Positions 28,286 to 36,248 of a DNA stretch of 64,000 nt are shown here, piece after piece. The stretch covers positions 1 to 64,000 of the forward strand of contig NZ_LATL02000101.1 in the NCBI RefSeq assembly GCF_000972705.2, given 5' to 3'. Within the stretch, counting starts at the first letter, position 1. Every line of letters starts with the position of its first letter. Below the pieces are notes generated by a model that made no database searches, was not told the origin of the DNA, and saw nothing but the letters and a program-made list of their open reading frames with translations. The stretch is from Limnoraphis robusta CS-951. Its GTDB lineage: Bacteria; Cyanobacteriota; Cyanobacteriia; Cyanobacteriales; Microcoleaceae. Position numbers and translations under genes: made by a program.

Positions 28286-29065
28286 TTGGACGATACTTAC
28301 CAAGTTTACGTGAATCGGGTGGCGCGGATGACGCTACTAGAAACCTATATCTCTCAGTTAGAACACATCCAGGAGTCTCCCAAGTACAAACTCCTTCCGG
28401 TTGGGGGACGACAAGCGGTTCCTTTTCCGGGTTATACCATCATTACACCTCCTGTAGCTGATGATCCAGATAATCGGGGTTTTTACGACCATCTACAAGC
28501 TTGTCAGCAACAACTGGCTGAAAAATTTGATTCCCAATTGTGGGTACCTGTACCTGCTGATAGCTTACACTTGACTTTGGCCGATTTGATTTGGGATAGT
28601 AGCTATCGGGATGCGAGTCAAGATCAGTCGTTTGATCACAAATTACTTGGGGCGATCGCTGAATCTTTTTCAGCTTTTCAAGCGAATGTAAGTGATCAGC
28701 CAATTCGTTGGCAAGTTCTAGGAATTATTCTGATGACTCGGGCGATCGGTGTCTGTTTGGCGCCAAGAGATGAAAGTTCCTATGAGGAGATTGTACAATT
28801 CCGGCGAGCTATTTATCAAAATCCCAGTTTTATGGCTTTAGGAATTGAACAACAGTATCATTTTACGGCTCATATTACCTTTGGGTATTTTGGTACTATT
28901 CCATCAGATTTAGATCGGCATCAAATTAGCACGGTTTTATCTGATTTTAACCATCAGTGGATGGACTCTCCTCAAGAATTACTCATCAAACGCGCCGAAC
29001 TTCGCAAATTTGATGATATGACTCGTTATTATCGGGAGGACAATTGGCCTGTTCTAGTGTTTTGA
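28286..29065 (+). CDS. 2H phosphoesterase-like protein (DUF1868-type)
   Basis: 259 residues; an internal ATG at 28328 is an alternative start. The two catalytic-type motifs of the 2H phosphoesterase superfamily are present: LHLTLADLI near residue 93 and TAHITFGYF near residue 194. They are about 100 residues apart, as in LigT-type and DUF1868 proteins. The family acts on 2',3'-cyclic or 2'-5' phosphate bonds in RNA or nucleotides. The substrate here is unknown. The C5 DNA methyltransferase starts 19 bp downstream, so they probably share a transcript. Confidence 0.75.
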   Translation: MDDTYQVYVNRVARMTLLETYISQLEHIQESPKYKLLPVGGRQAVPFPGYTIITPPVADDPDNRGFYDHLQACQQQLAEKFDSQLWVPVPADSLHLTLADLIWDSSYRDASQDQSFDHKLLGAIAESFSAFQANVSDQPIRWQVLGIILMTRAIGVCLAPRDESSYEEIVQFRRAIYQNPSFMALGIEQQYHFTAHITFGYFGTIPSDLDRHQISTVLSDFNHQWMDSPQELLIKRAELRKFDDMTRYYREDNWPVLVF

Positions 29066-29083
29066 AGGCTAGATTATTATTCA

Positions 29084-30037
29084 ATGAGAGTCGTTGATTT
29101 ATTCGCCGGGTGTGGAGGTTTATCACTCGGCTTACAACAAGCAGGGTTTAATGTTGTTGCTGCTTTTGATCACTGGGAAAGCGCAGTTAAAGTTTATCAA
29201 AAAAACTTCGCTCATCCCATTTTTTTGAGCGATCTGCAAGATGTGAAAGCTGCGGTTAATTTAATTAAACCCTTTACTCCTAATGTCATTGTTGGCGGGC
29301 CTCCTTGTCAAGATTTTTCCAGTGCAGGAAAACGAGATGAAAATTTAGGACGCGGCGACTTAACTCTCGCCTTTACTGATATTATTACCACAATTAAACC
29401 CCAATGGTTTATCCTCGAAAATGTCGCATTATTCCAAAAAAGTCGTCAATATACCCAAGCCAAAACACTGTTTAAACAGTCCGGTTACGGACTCAATGAA
29501 AAAGTGTTTGATGCCAGTTTATGTGGAGTTCCGCAAAAAAGAAAACGGTTTTTATGGGTGGGAGAATTAAACGGAAAAGATAATCGTTTATTGAGTTATT
29601 TTGATTTAAAATTATCCTCAAAACCGACAACCGTTCGAGACTATTTAGGTGATAAACTGGGACTCGAATATTATTATAGACATCCCAGAAGCTATCAACG
29701 TCGAGGAATATTTAGCATCGACGAACCCAGTCCAACCGTCAGAGGCGTTAACCGTCCCATTCCCAAAACCTATCAAAAACATCCCCAAGATCCAGTAGAA
29801 ATCACCCCGAATATTCGTCCGTTAACGACAATAGAAAGAAGCTATATTCAAACCTTCCCCGAAACCTTTATTTTTGAAGGATCTAAAACCGATCTCGAAC
29901 AAATGATCGGAAATGCAGTTCCCGTTAAATTAGCAGAATTTGTGGGAAAATGTATGATTAATTCTGTAGAAAACAAAAAGTTACAATTACCTAAACTGGA
30001 AAACGGCTATCAGCAACTCTCGTTAAATTTGACTTAA
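29084..30037 (+). CDS. DNA (cytosine-5)-methyltransferase, no adjacent restriction gene
   Basis: 317 residues with all main C5 motifs: motif I VVDLFAGCGGLSLGLQQAG, motif IV GGPPCQDFSSAG with the catalytic Cys near residue 80, motif VI WFILENVALF, motif VIII CGVPQKRKRFLWVG and motifs IX/X (RPLTTIERSYIQTFPETF, QMIGNAVPVKLAEF). The target-recognition segment between VIII and IX is short. No restriction endonuclease is next to it. Cyanobacteria commonly carry a solitary enzyme methylating CGATCG, the core of HIP1, and this is a plausible candidate, but the specificity is inferred only from context. Confidence 0.9.
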   Translation: MRVVDLFAGCGGLSLGLQQAGFNVVAAFDHWESAVKVYQKNFAHPIFLSDLQDVKAAVNLIKPFTPNVIVGGPPCQDFSSAGKRDENLGRGDLTLAFTDIITTIKPQWFILENVALFQKSRQYTQAKTLFKQSGYGLNEKVFDASLCGVPQKRKRFLWVGELNGKDNRLLSYFDLKLSSKPTTVRDYLGDKLGLEYYYRHPRSYQRRGIFSIDEPSPTVRGVNRPIPKTYQKHPQDPVEITPNIRPLTTIERSYIQTFPETFIFEGSKTDLEQMIGNAVPVKLAEFVGKCMINSVENKKLQLPKLENGYQQLSLNLT

Positions 30038-30118
30038 TATCTTGATGACTCAAAATGTCTTCCTTCGTGTCTTCGTGTCTTCGTGTTTCTTCTTTCCCTC
30101 CGAATAAATAACTAAACT

Positions 30119-30760
30119 ATGGTTGAACCACTCGATGGAATAATCACTCAAAAATCCTTTGAAATAATTGATAGCGAAATTGGCGAACATTCCTTTACTG
30201 CTAACGAATATGCGATCGTTCGTAGAGCTATTCACGCCACCGCAGACTTTGAACTCGCCCAACTGATTCGCTTTAGTCCCGATGCAATTGAGCAGGGAAT
30301 CGCCAGCATAGCTAATCGTAAGCCTATTATTACAGATGTGGGCATGGTTAAGCAAGGGGTTGCTGGAATGATCGCCAAAACCTTTAAAAATCCCCTAATA
30401 TGCGCCATTGAACAAGCTTCAAACCCCCTCCCCGGAAAAACCCGCACCGAAACGGGACTATTAAAAATAGCGGAACAATTTCCCGATGGAATTTTTGTCA
30501 TTGGTAACGCCCCAACTGCTTTATTATCCCTCTGTTCACAAGTCAGTCAAGGCTTAGTTAAACCTTCGTTAATTATTGGTGTTCCTGTGGGGTTTGTCTC
30601 TGTTGTAGAATCAAAAATGGTTCTTGCTCAAACTCCCGTCCCGCAAATTAGAATAGAAGGACGAAAAGGCGGTTCGGCTGTAGCTGCGGCAATTTTAAAT
30701 GCTTTAATTGTATTAGCCTGGGAACGTTATAACGGATGGGTTAATGGTGGGGTTTTGTAA
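30119..30760 (+). CDS. cobH: precorrin-8X methylmutase
   Basis: 213 residues, the usual CobH/CbiC size. It moves the C11 methyl group to C12 to form hydrogenobyrinate (or the cobalt form) in corrin synthesis. Family features: FEIIDSEIGEHSFTANEYAI with RRAIHATADFE (active-site His), PIITDVGMVKQGVAG, the GNAPTAL segment and GVPVGFVSVVESK. The last 20-30 bp of the gene are the first unit of a tandem repeat that continues downstream. The next gene (cobL) is in the same pathway. Confidence 0.92.
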   Translation: MVEPLDGIITQKSFEIIDSEIGEHSFTANEYAIVRRAIHATADFELAQLIRFSPDAIEQGIASIANRKPIITDVGMVKQGVAGMIAKTFKNPLICAIEQASNPLPGKTRTETGLLKIAEQFPDGIFVIGNAPTALLSLCSQVSQGLVKPSLIIGVPVGFVSVVESKMVLAQTPVPQIRIEGRKGGSAVAAAILNALIVLAWERYNGWVNGGVL

Positions 30761-30850
30761 CGGATGGGTGAATGCTGGGTTTTTTAGGTTTATGTTTTTT
30801 GGAAACGGATGGGTTAATTGTGGGTTTTTTGGATTTATGCTTTTGGAAGC
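30731..30850. repeat. three imperfect ~30-46 bp tandem units at the cobH 3' end
   Basis: AACGGATGGGTTAATGGTGGGG begins at 30731 (inside cobH), with related copies at 30759 (AACGGATGGGTGAATGCTGGG) and 30804 (AACGGATGGGTTAATTGTGGG). A fainter fourth piece follows. The first copy overlaps the cobH stop, so the gene's C-terminus may have been altered by repeat growth. Confidence 0.65.
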
Positions 30851-30972
30851 TGATGGCTTTGGGTGGGTTCAGATTATCTATCCGTTTTTATCTTAGCATT
30901 GGTTTAATTATCTCAACCACAATTTAATCCGTTACCAGTGGGGTTTTTGTAAACAAGATTCAGTGAGATAAA

Positions 30973-32262
30973 TTGACAATACAGGTTGTTGGAATTGGTT
31001 TAGATGGGGAAGCGGGACTCAGTGAGTCCGTGCGACAAATTGTTGATCAAGCAACTATTTTAGTGGGAAGCGATCGCCATCTTCGTTATTTTCCCGATCA
31101 TCCGGCACCTCGGATAATATTACAAGACTTGACAGCAACTTTAGTTGAAATTCAGCACTATTTATTAGCGTTTGAAACGAATACACCGGATCTTGATCCC
31201 ATTGTTGTCGTATTAGTATCGGGTGATCCGTTATTTTTTGGGTTGGGACGGTTATTATTAGCGAAATTTCCCCCAGAAAAATTGACCTTTCATCCTCATT
31301 TGAGTTCGATTCAATTAGCGTTTAATCGGGTTAAAATTCCTTGGCAGGATGCTGAGATTATTAGTACACATGGACGTTCTTTTGAGCAGTTAACACAAGC
31401 CCTTCAGCAAGGTACAGAAAAAATTGCCATTTTAACCGATACAACTGATCATACCCCAAAAGCGATCGCTCGTCTACTATCTTCTCTCGATTTACCCACA
31501 GTTTATCAATTTTGGGTGTGTGAAAATTTAGGGGGAATTGATGAGCGAGTTCAACAATGGTCAATTGATCAGATTTCGACTCAGAAATTTGCGTCGTTAA
31601 ATGTGGTAATCTTGTTAAGAGAATCTAGTCTTTCTCCCCGTTTAGATTTATCTCAAGTTCCATTTTTCGGAATACCTGATAAACTATTTTGTAGTTTTAG
31701 CGATCGCCCCGGACTGATGACCAAGCGGGAAGTGAGAACCTTAATTTTAGGAGAATTAGCGTTACAACCGGAGCAAATTATCTGGGATATTGGGGCGGGG
31801 ACGGGTTCAGTTTCGATAGAAATTGCGCGTTTATTTGCTAATTCTACGGTCTATGCAGTGGAAAAAACGGCAGCAGGAACAGCGTTAATTGAGCAGAATC
31901 GAGAGAGATTTCAGACGAATAATGTGATTTCAATTCACGGGGAAGCACCTGCTATTTTACATCGTTTACGCGCTCCTCATCGGATTTTTATTGGGGGAAG
32001 TGGGGGAAATTTAGAGGAGATTTTAGGACTCTGTAGTTTACGGCTAATTGCAGGAGGAACGATTGTCTTAGCCTTAGCGACCTTAGAACATTTGAATCGA
32101 GCGTTAAATTGGCTAGAAAATAGAATTGCAGTTGAACAAACTTGGCGTTATCAGTTGTTACAGGTTCAGTTATCGCGTTCAGTTCCCATTAGCAGTTTAA
32201 CACGATTTTCTCCCCTTAATCCAGTGACAATTCTGACAATTCATCATTTCCCTAACACCTGA
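30973..32262 (+). CDS. cobL: precorrin-6Y C5,15-methyltransferase (decarboxylating), CbiE-CbiT fusion
   Basis: 429 residues. The N-terminal half (1-230) is a CbiE-type tetrapyrrole methylase (VVGIGLDGEAGLSESVRQIV, VLVSGDPLFFGLG). The C-terminal half is the CbiT methyltransferase/decarboxylase with SAM motif IWDIGAGTGSVSIEIARLF near residue 275 and HRIFIGGSGGNLEEIL near residue 340. It methylates C5 and C15 and removes the acetate carboxyl at C12. The start is a TTG at 30973; no ATG lies near the conserved N-terminus. The 3' end overlaps the convergent membrane-protein gene by 19 bp. Confidence 0.92.
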   Translation: MTIQVVGIGLDGEAGLSESVRQIVDQATILVGSDRHLRYFPDHPAPRIILQDLTATLVEIQHYLLAFETNTPDLDPIVVVLVSGDPLFFGLGRLLLAKFPPEKLTFHPHLSSIQLAFNRVKIPWQDAEIISTHGRSFEQLTQALQQGTEKIAILTDTTDHTPKAIARLLSSLDLPTVYQFWVCENLGGIDERVQQWSIDQISTQKFASLNVVILLRESSLSPRLDLSQVPFFGIPDKLFCSFSDRPGLMTKREVRTLILGELALQPEQIIWDIGAGTGSVSIEIARLFANSTVYAVEKTAAGTALIEQNRERFQTNNVISIHGEAPAILHRLRAPHRIFIGGSGGNLEEILGLCSLRLIAGGTIVLALATLEHLNRALNWLENRIAVEQTWRYQLLQVQLSRSVPISSLTRFSPLNPVTILTIHHFPNT

Positions 32263-32747
32263 CGATAGCCTAGATATCCGAGAGTTAAAACAATTGCTAA
32301 GATGACTAGAAAAGTTGAAGATGGTAAAGCCGAGAAAAAAATAATTCTAATTCGTGATAACATCCAAGAAAGAACGAGAAAAGCTCCGGCTAGGAAGATA
32401 AAACCTTCTAAAGTTCTAAAGGCGGGAATAAAGTCTAAAGGGATTCTTTGTTTAGAGATCCACAGAGAGCTTAACAGATAATAAGGGGGCGCAGCAAGCA
32501 GTAAAAAATCCGCCTGTTTCACCACTAACGACCAACCGCCTGTATTCGTCGCATAGGCTAAATATCCGACCCAAAAGAACATCGTAATTAATGCAAACCA
32601 TAGGTTAAAACTCAGGACGTAGGGTTCTTCCCAATATCCGGGAATGAGAAAACAAATTAACCACGTTAACCAAGGGGCGATCAGGATAAAAAAGAGGATA
32701 ATATCGCGGTAATTAACGATTTGCGAGAATAAGGCTTCGAGAGTCAT
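32244..32747 (-). CDS. hypothetical membrane protein
   Basis: 167 residues, very hydrophobic, with five to six membrane helices (for example IILFFILIAPWLTWLICFLI near residue 16 and TFLVILAIVLTLGYLGY near the end). There is no known catalytic motif. It appears conserved in type and hydropathy, and has a clean ATG start. It is convergent with cobL with 19 bp of overlap. Function unknown. Confidence 0.7.
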   Translation of the reverse strand: MTLEALFSQIVNYRDIILFFILIAPWLTWLICFLIPGYWEEPYVLSFNLWFALITMFFWVGYLAYATNTGGWSLVVKQADFLLLAAPPYYLLSSLWISKQRIPLDFIPAFRTLEGFIFLAGAFLVLSWMLSRIRIIFFSALPSSTFLVILAIVLTLGYLGYRQVLGK

Positions 32748-33049
32748 TAATCAACTATTCTTACTCGTTATTTCTATTCTATCTTTTGAAATAGAAGATC
32801 GCTAATTTTCAAGGTTAAAACCTGTTTAACTTATTGATATCTTGGATCGTGATTATCCGCAAGGAAACCACACGGATGAGTTTTTGTTATAACAACTCAG
32901 TAATTTTACTTAGGTATTTCTCGGGCTGTGAGTTAAAATTTAGAGCATAAATGATACAAAACTATATGAAAATTTCTCTTAACTTTATTAAAGTTGGTTT
33001 TTTCAAGGACTCCCCGGAGTAAACACAAGACTGAGGCACATCTTGGCTA

Positions 33050-33112
33050 AAAAACCCGGTTTTTCTTCGTCATTCAGGACGCAAATGTTGAGTTTCGTTT
33101 AAAAAGCGGGTT
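33050..33112. repeat. AAACCCGGTTT-family hairpin in a 590-bp gap
   Basis: AAAAACCCGGTTTTT (33050-33064) faces AAAAAGCGGGTTT (33100-33112). The surrounding intergenic stretch 32748-33336 otherwise holds AT-rich DNA and a plausible promoter region for the next small gene; I see no other gene in it. Confidence 0.5.
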
Positions 33113-33336
33113 TATGGTTCGTGACTCAACATAACGAACAAAATACAAAAATAAGATTTTTTAAGCTTTATTTAAGTTTATAACACCTTACAACAATTTA
33201 ACTTGAATTTCTGTAAAACAGAATTCATTATTAATTCCTCTTTTAGCTGTAGGATGAGAAATAGTGAATCATCTTCAAAGTTTGACTTTTGGGTATAACT
33301 TGAGTTGACTAACAAAAACTAGGAGAAACTGTCAGC

Positions 33337-33585
33337 ATGGAAGTCATATTAGTTTATTTAATTCTCGGCTTAGTTTTAATCTTGAATGAGAATGGATCTG
33401 AGAATTTGCCGGATCAAGATCATCGAGTTTTAGAGAAAAGCGATTACCCAAAAAATAGTTCTGAACAACTCTATTATCGATACAATAAACTGCTTAAAAA
33501 ACAGCCAGAATACGTTCTGTATTCAGAAATAGAAGATTTAGATATCAAGCATTCTAGAAGCACGAATAGCCCCAGAAAAATTTAA
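33337..33585 (+). CDS. small hypothetical protein with N-terminal membrane anchor
   Basis: 82 residues. The ATG is 9 bp downstream of AGGAGAAACTGTC, a good ribosome site. Residues 2-16 (EVILVYLILGLVLIL) form a short hydrophobic anchor, and the rest is charged and probably cytoplasmic or periplasmic. No family recognised. The ribosome site and composition support it as a gene, but conservation is not shown. Confidence 0.45.
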   Translation: MEVILVYLILGLVLILNENGSENLPDQDHRVLEKSDYPKNSSEQLYYRYNKLLKKQPEYVLYSEIEDLDIKHSRSTNSPRKI

Positions 33586-33728
33586 TTTTTATTGGGGGTT
33601 AATCAGCTTTTTCTCTCAATTTGGGTGACTCAGTAAAAGATGTTATGAAATGATTGTTCATTGCATCTTTAAAAACCCAAGTGTGAGGAACTAAGATCAC
33701 CTGTTGCTTGACTTCTTCTAGAAAATTG

Positions 33729-35744
33729 TCAATCTTTCTTTCCAATTAACCAATAAGTTTTCATTTTCCCCCGCCCCTTAACCGAAATTTCACCTCGGGC
33801 TTCAAAGTAATACTTGTCTTTTAATCGTTGATAAGTTTCTTCTGTGACTTGAATTCGTCCCGGTTCTCCCGATGACTCCATCCGAGATGCAATATTTACC
33901 GCATCTCCCCACAAATCATAAATAAACTTTTTAATTCCAATGACACCTGCGACAACGGAACCTGTATTAATTCCTATTCTAATTTTTAAATTTTGGCATT
34001 CTTCAAAATCTCCTAAAATAGTCTCGGCTTGAAAGATTGTCATAATATTCTGCATTTCTAACGCCATATCTGCAATAGCTTCTGCATGATTTTCTTGAGG
34101 AAGGGGTAAACCTCCAACCACCATATAAGCATCACCAATGGTTTTAATTTTTTCGAGTTGATATTGTTCTGCTAAGTAGTCAAAACTTGAAAAGAGTTTA
34201 TTGAGTAAACCCACTAATTGTATCGGTGGAACTTTCGCCGATAAAGGGGTAAACCCGACGACATCTGCAAACAAAATGGTTACTTCTTCCATTGCAGAAG
34301 CGATGGTTCTTTCTCCTTGTTTGAGTTGATCCGCAATGGCTTTTGGGAGAATATTTAAGAGTAATTGTTCTGAATTTTCCTTTTCTAAGCGCAATTCTGA
34401 CGTTCGTTCTTCGACTCGATTTTCAAGTTCTTCGTTGGTTTTTGCTAAGGCTGTAAAAGACTCTTGAAGTTGTTGAGTCATCGTATTAAAAGATTGAGCT
34501 AATATTCGCAACTCTTTGATATTTTCGGGTTGAACTGATTGATGAAAATCACCCTGAGCAATGGCTTGGCTAGCTTGACTGAGACGATAAATTGGAAAAC
34601 TAATCAAACGGGCGGTAATTAGTCCTAAAATTGTTGTCAGAATTAGAGCTACAAGACAAAGTAAAAAAGTCGTGCGATTATTGGCATTAATTTCTGCCAT
34701 AAAATCGTTTTCTGGTACAACTAAAACAATTAACCAATCTAAACCACGACTATCTTTGAACGGTAAAACTTCTATAAATTGACGTTTTCCTTCGAGTTCA
34801 AAATCAAGTTGTTGGGGCTGGCGAATCTTTTGCAAATTTCCATAACGCTGCTGTAAATATTTTGCCGTTTCTTTCACTAAGATATCATGACTTTTAGTGG
34901 CTTTGAGGCGATCGCCATTAACCCCGGTTAACGGATCATCCGTTGTACTAGAAACGAGTTTACCAGACCGTTCTACAATAAACGCCTCTCCAGAATGACC
35001 TAGCTCTAATTTTTGCAGAAATTGACGTAATTCCTCTGATAATAAAACATCAATTCCACAAACTCCCACAAAACTATTGCCATTAATGCTATAAGCAGGT
35101 AAACTTGCTGTTATGGTCGGAACTTGACTGGTAAAATCTAAATAAATTTCACTCCAAGTTGCTTGAGCTTCAGCTTTAGCGGCTCGATACCAAGGACGAA
35201 CACGGGGATCATAAGGGTTAACTTCCCGGATAAAATACATTCGATCCGCCCGCACATCTAAGCGATACCGACGCATACGATAGTCCGTTGAAGCGTTACT
35301 AACGGTTAATTCAAAAAAATTGATATCAGAAGTCCGACTCACACCGATAAAATGTCCGGTTTGTTCTTCCCCACAATACACACTATTAACGTAAGGTGCA
35401 ATTTTAATTTGTTGAAGAAACTGGTTCACCCCTTTACCCGAAATAAAATCAATTTCCCCTCGGGCGATCGCATCTGCATTCAGACGATTAATAGAATGAA
35501 GTGTGTTAATATAACTTCCAAGCTGTTGATTAATCCGGGCAGTCAGTTCATTTCGCAGTTGAGACGCTAAATCATTAACGGCTTGTTGGGCGTTGTAATA
35601 GGAAAAATACCCCACTAAACCAAAAGTCGTAATAACCTGGGTAATAAACGGAACAATCAAAAAGGTTCGCAGAGAAACATTACCTGCTTTATGCTTCAAC
35701 CATTGTAAAAGTGCGGAGGGGCTAACCACCATGAATTTACTCAA
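33729..35744 (-). CDS. transmembrane class III adenylate cyclase with dCache and HAMP
   Basis: 671 residues: a first membrane helix near 28-50, a periplasmic dCache-type sensor (about 55-345), a second helix near 355-378, HAMP (about 378-430), a coiled segment and a class III cyclase domain (about 480-670). The metal aspartates are in VTILFADVVGFTPLS and TIGDAYMVVGG. The adenine-selecting Lys (KIKTIGDAY) and Asp (IYDLWGDAVNIASRM) indicate ATP, not GTP, as substrate, and the transition-state Asn/Arg are present. It should make cAMP in response to an external small ligand, which is unknown. Confidence 0.92.
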   Translation of the reverse strand: MSKFMVVSPSALLQWLKHKAGNVSLRTFLIVPFITQVITTFGLVGYFSYYNAQQAVNDLASQLRNELTARINQQLGSYINTLHSINRLNADAIARGEIDFISGKGVNQFLQQIKIAPYVNSVYCGEEQTGHFIGVSRTSDINFFELTVSNASTDYRMRRYRLDVRADRMYFIREVNPYDPRVRPWYRAAKAEAQATWSEIYLDFTSQVPTITASLPAYSINGNSFVGVCGIDVLLSEELRQFLQKLELGHSGEAFIVERSGKLVSSTTDDPLTGVNGDRLKATKSHDILVKETAKYLQQRYGNLQKIRQPQQLDFELEGKRQFIEVLPFKDSRGLDWLIVLVVPENDFMAEINANNRTTFLLCLVALILTTILGLITARLISFPIYRLSQASQAIAQGDFHQSVQPENIKELRILAQSFNTMTQQLQESFTALAKTNEELENRVEERTSELRLEKENSEQLLLNILPKAIADQLKQGERTIASAMEEVTILFADVVGFTPLSAKVPPIQLVGLLNKLFSSFDYLAEQYQLEKIKTIGDAYMVVGGLPLPQENHAEAIADMALEMQNIMTIFQAETILGDFEECQNLKIRIGINTGSVVAGVIGIKKFIYDLWGDAVNIASRMESSGEPGRIQVTEETYQRLKDKYYFEARGEISVKGRGKMKTYWLIGKKD

Positions 35745-35892
35745 CTGTTCGCAAACCGTACTGTCAAACCTAGCATTACCAGTCTAACTTAATCAGTTGA
35801 GAGTTTGATCAATATCACCAACCCTAGTCTGTCGTTGTCAACCTTTTTCCTTCAAGACGCTGACTTCATCCAAGCTAACCTTTATTACTCAG

Positions 35893-36024
35893 CAGAAACG
35901 TACTATTTTAGAAGCGTATAGTCAAGCTGATTTTTTGATCACAGGAGATGCTGATTTATTAACTTTAGGGAATTTTGAGGGTACTGAAATTTTAACTTAT
36001 AAAGACTTTTTAGAGACAATGTAG
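35893..36024 (+). pseudogene. 3' remnant of a PIN-domain toxin gene
   Basis: An open stretch without a start reads RTILEAYSQADFLITGDADL, continues LLTLGNFEGTEILTYKDFLE and stops at 36022. This is the C-terminal third of a PIN-domain (VapC-like) ribonuclease, including the conserved TGD.DLL acidic motif. The N-terminal part with the first catalytic Asp and any antitoxin gene are gone. A foldback element lies directly after it. Confidence 0.65.
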
Positions 36025-36040
36025 ACCTGTAGGATAGGTG

Positions 36041-36166
36041 ATATTATGTCCGGTTGATTAATTCTGTTATGGGGTGGGGCGGGTTTATCTCAATCTCGGA
36101 GTAGTGCTAAAGATATTGACTGAACCCGCCCCTACAGAATCATTATTGATTAGTCGGACATGATAT
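36041..36166. mobile_element. 126-bp foldback (MITE-like) element
   Basis: Terminal ATATTATGTCCG (36041-36052) matches the inverse CGGACATGATAT (36155-36166). Inside, GATTAAT pairs with ATTGATT, and GGGGCGGGTT (36076-36085) with AACCCGCCCC (36123-36132). Almost the whole sequence folds into one hairpin with a ~35-bp loop. It has no coding capacity. Such palindromic elements are spread by a transposase in trans. Confidence 0.7.
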
Positions 36167-36180
36167 GACAATCTAATTAA

Positions 36181-36210
36181 AAACCCGGTAACTCTTACGA
36201 AACCGGGTTT
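36181..36210. terminator. two-way terminator after the phosphoketolase-like gene
   Basis: AAACCCGGT (36181-36189) pairs with ACCGGGTTT (36202-36210), with A-runs before and T-runs after on both strands. It lies 39 bp beyond the stop of the minus-strand gene and belongs to the AAACCCGGTTT hairpin family. Confidence 0.75.
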
Positions 36211-36248
36211 TTAGGCTTGATTATCGGACAAAATTTGTGAGTTAAAAC

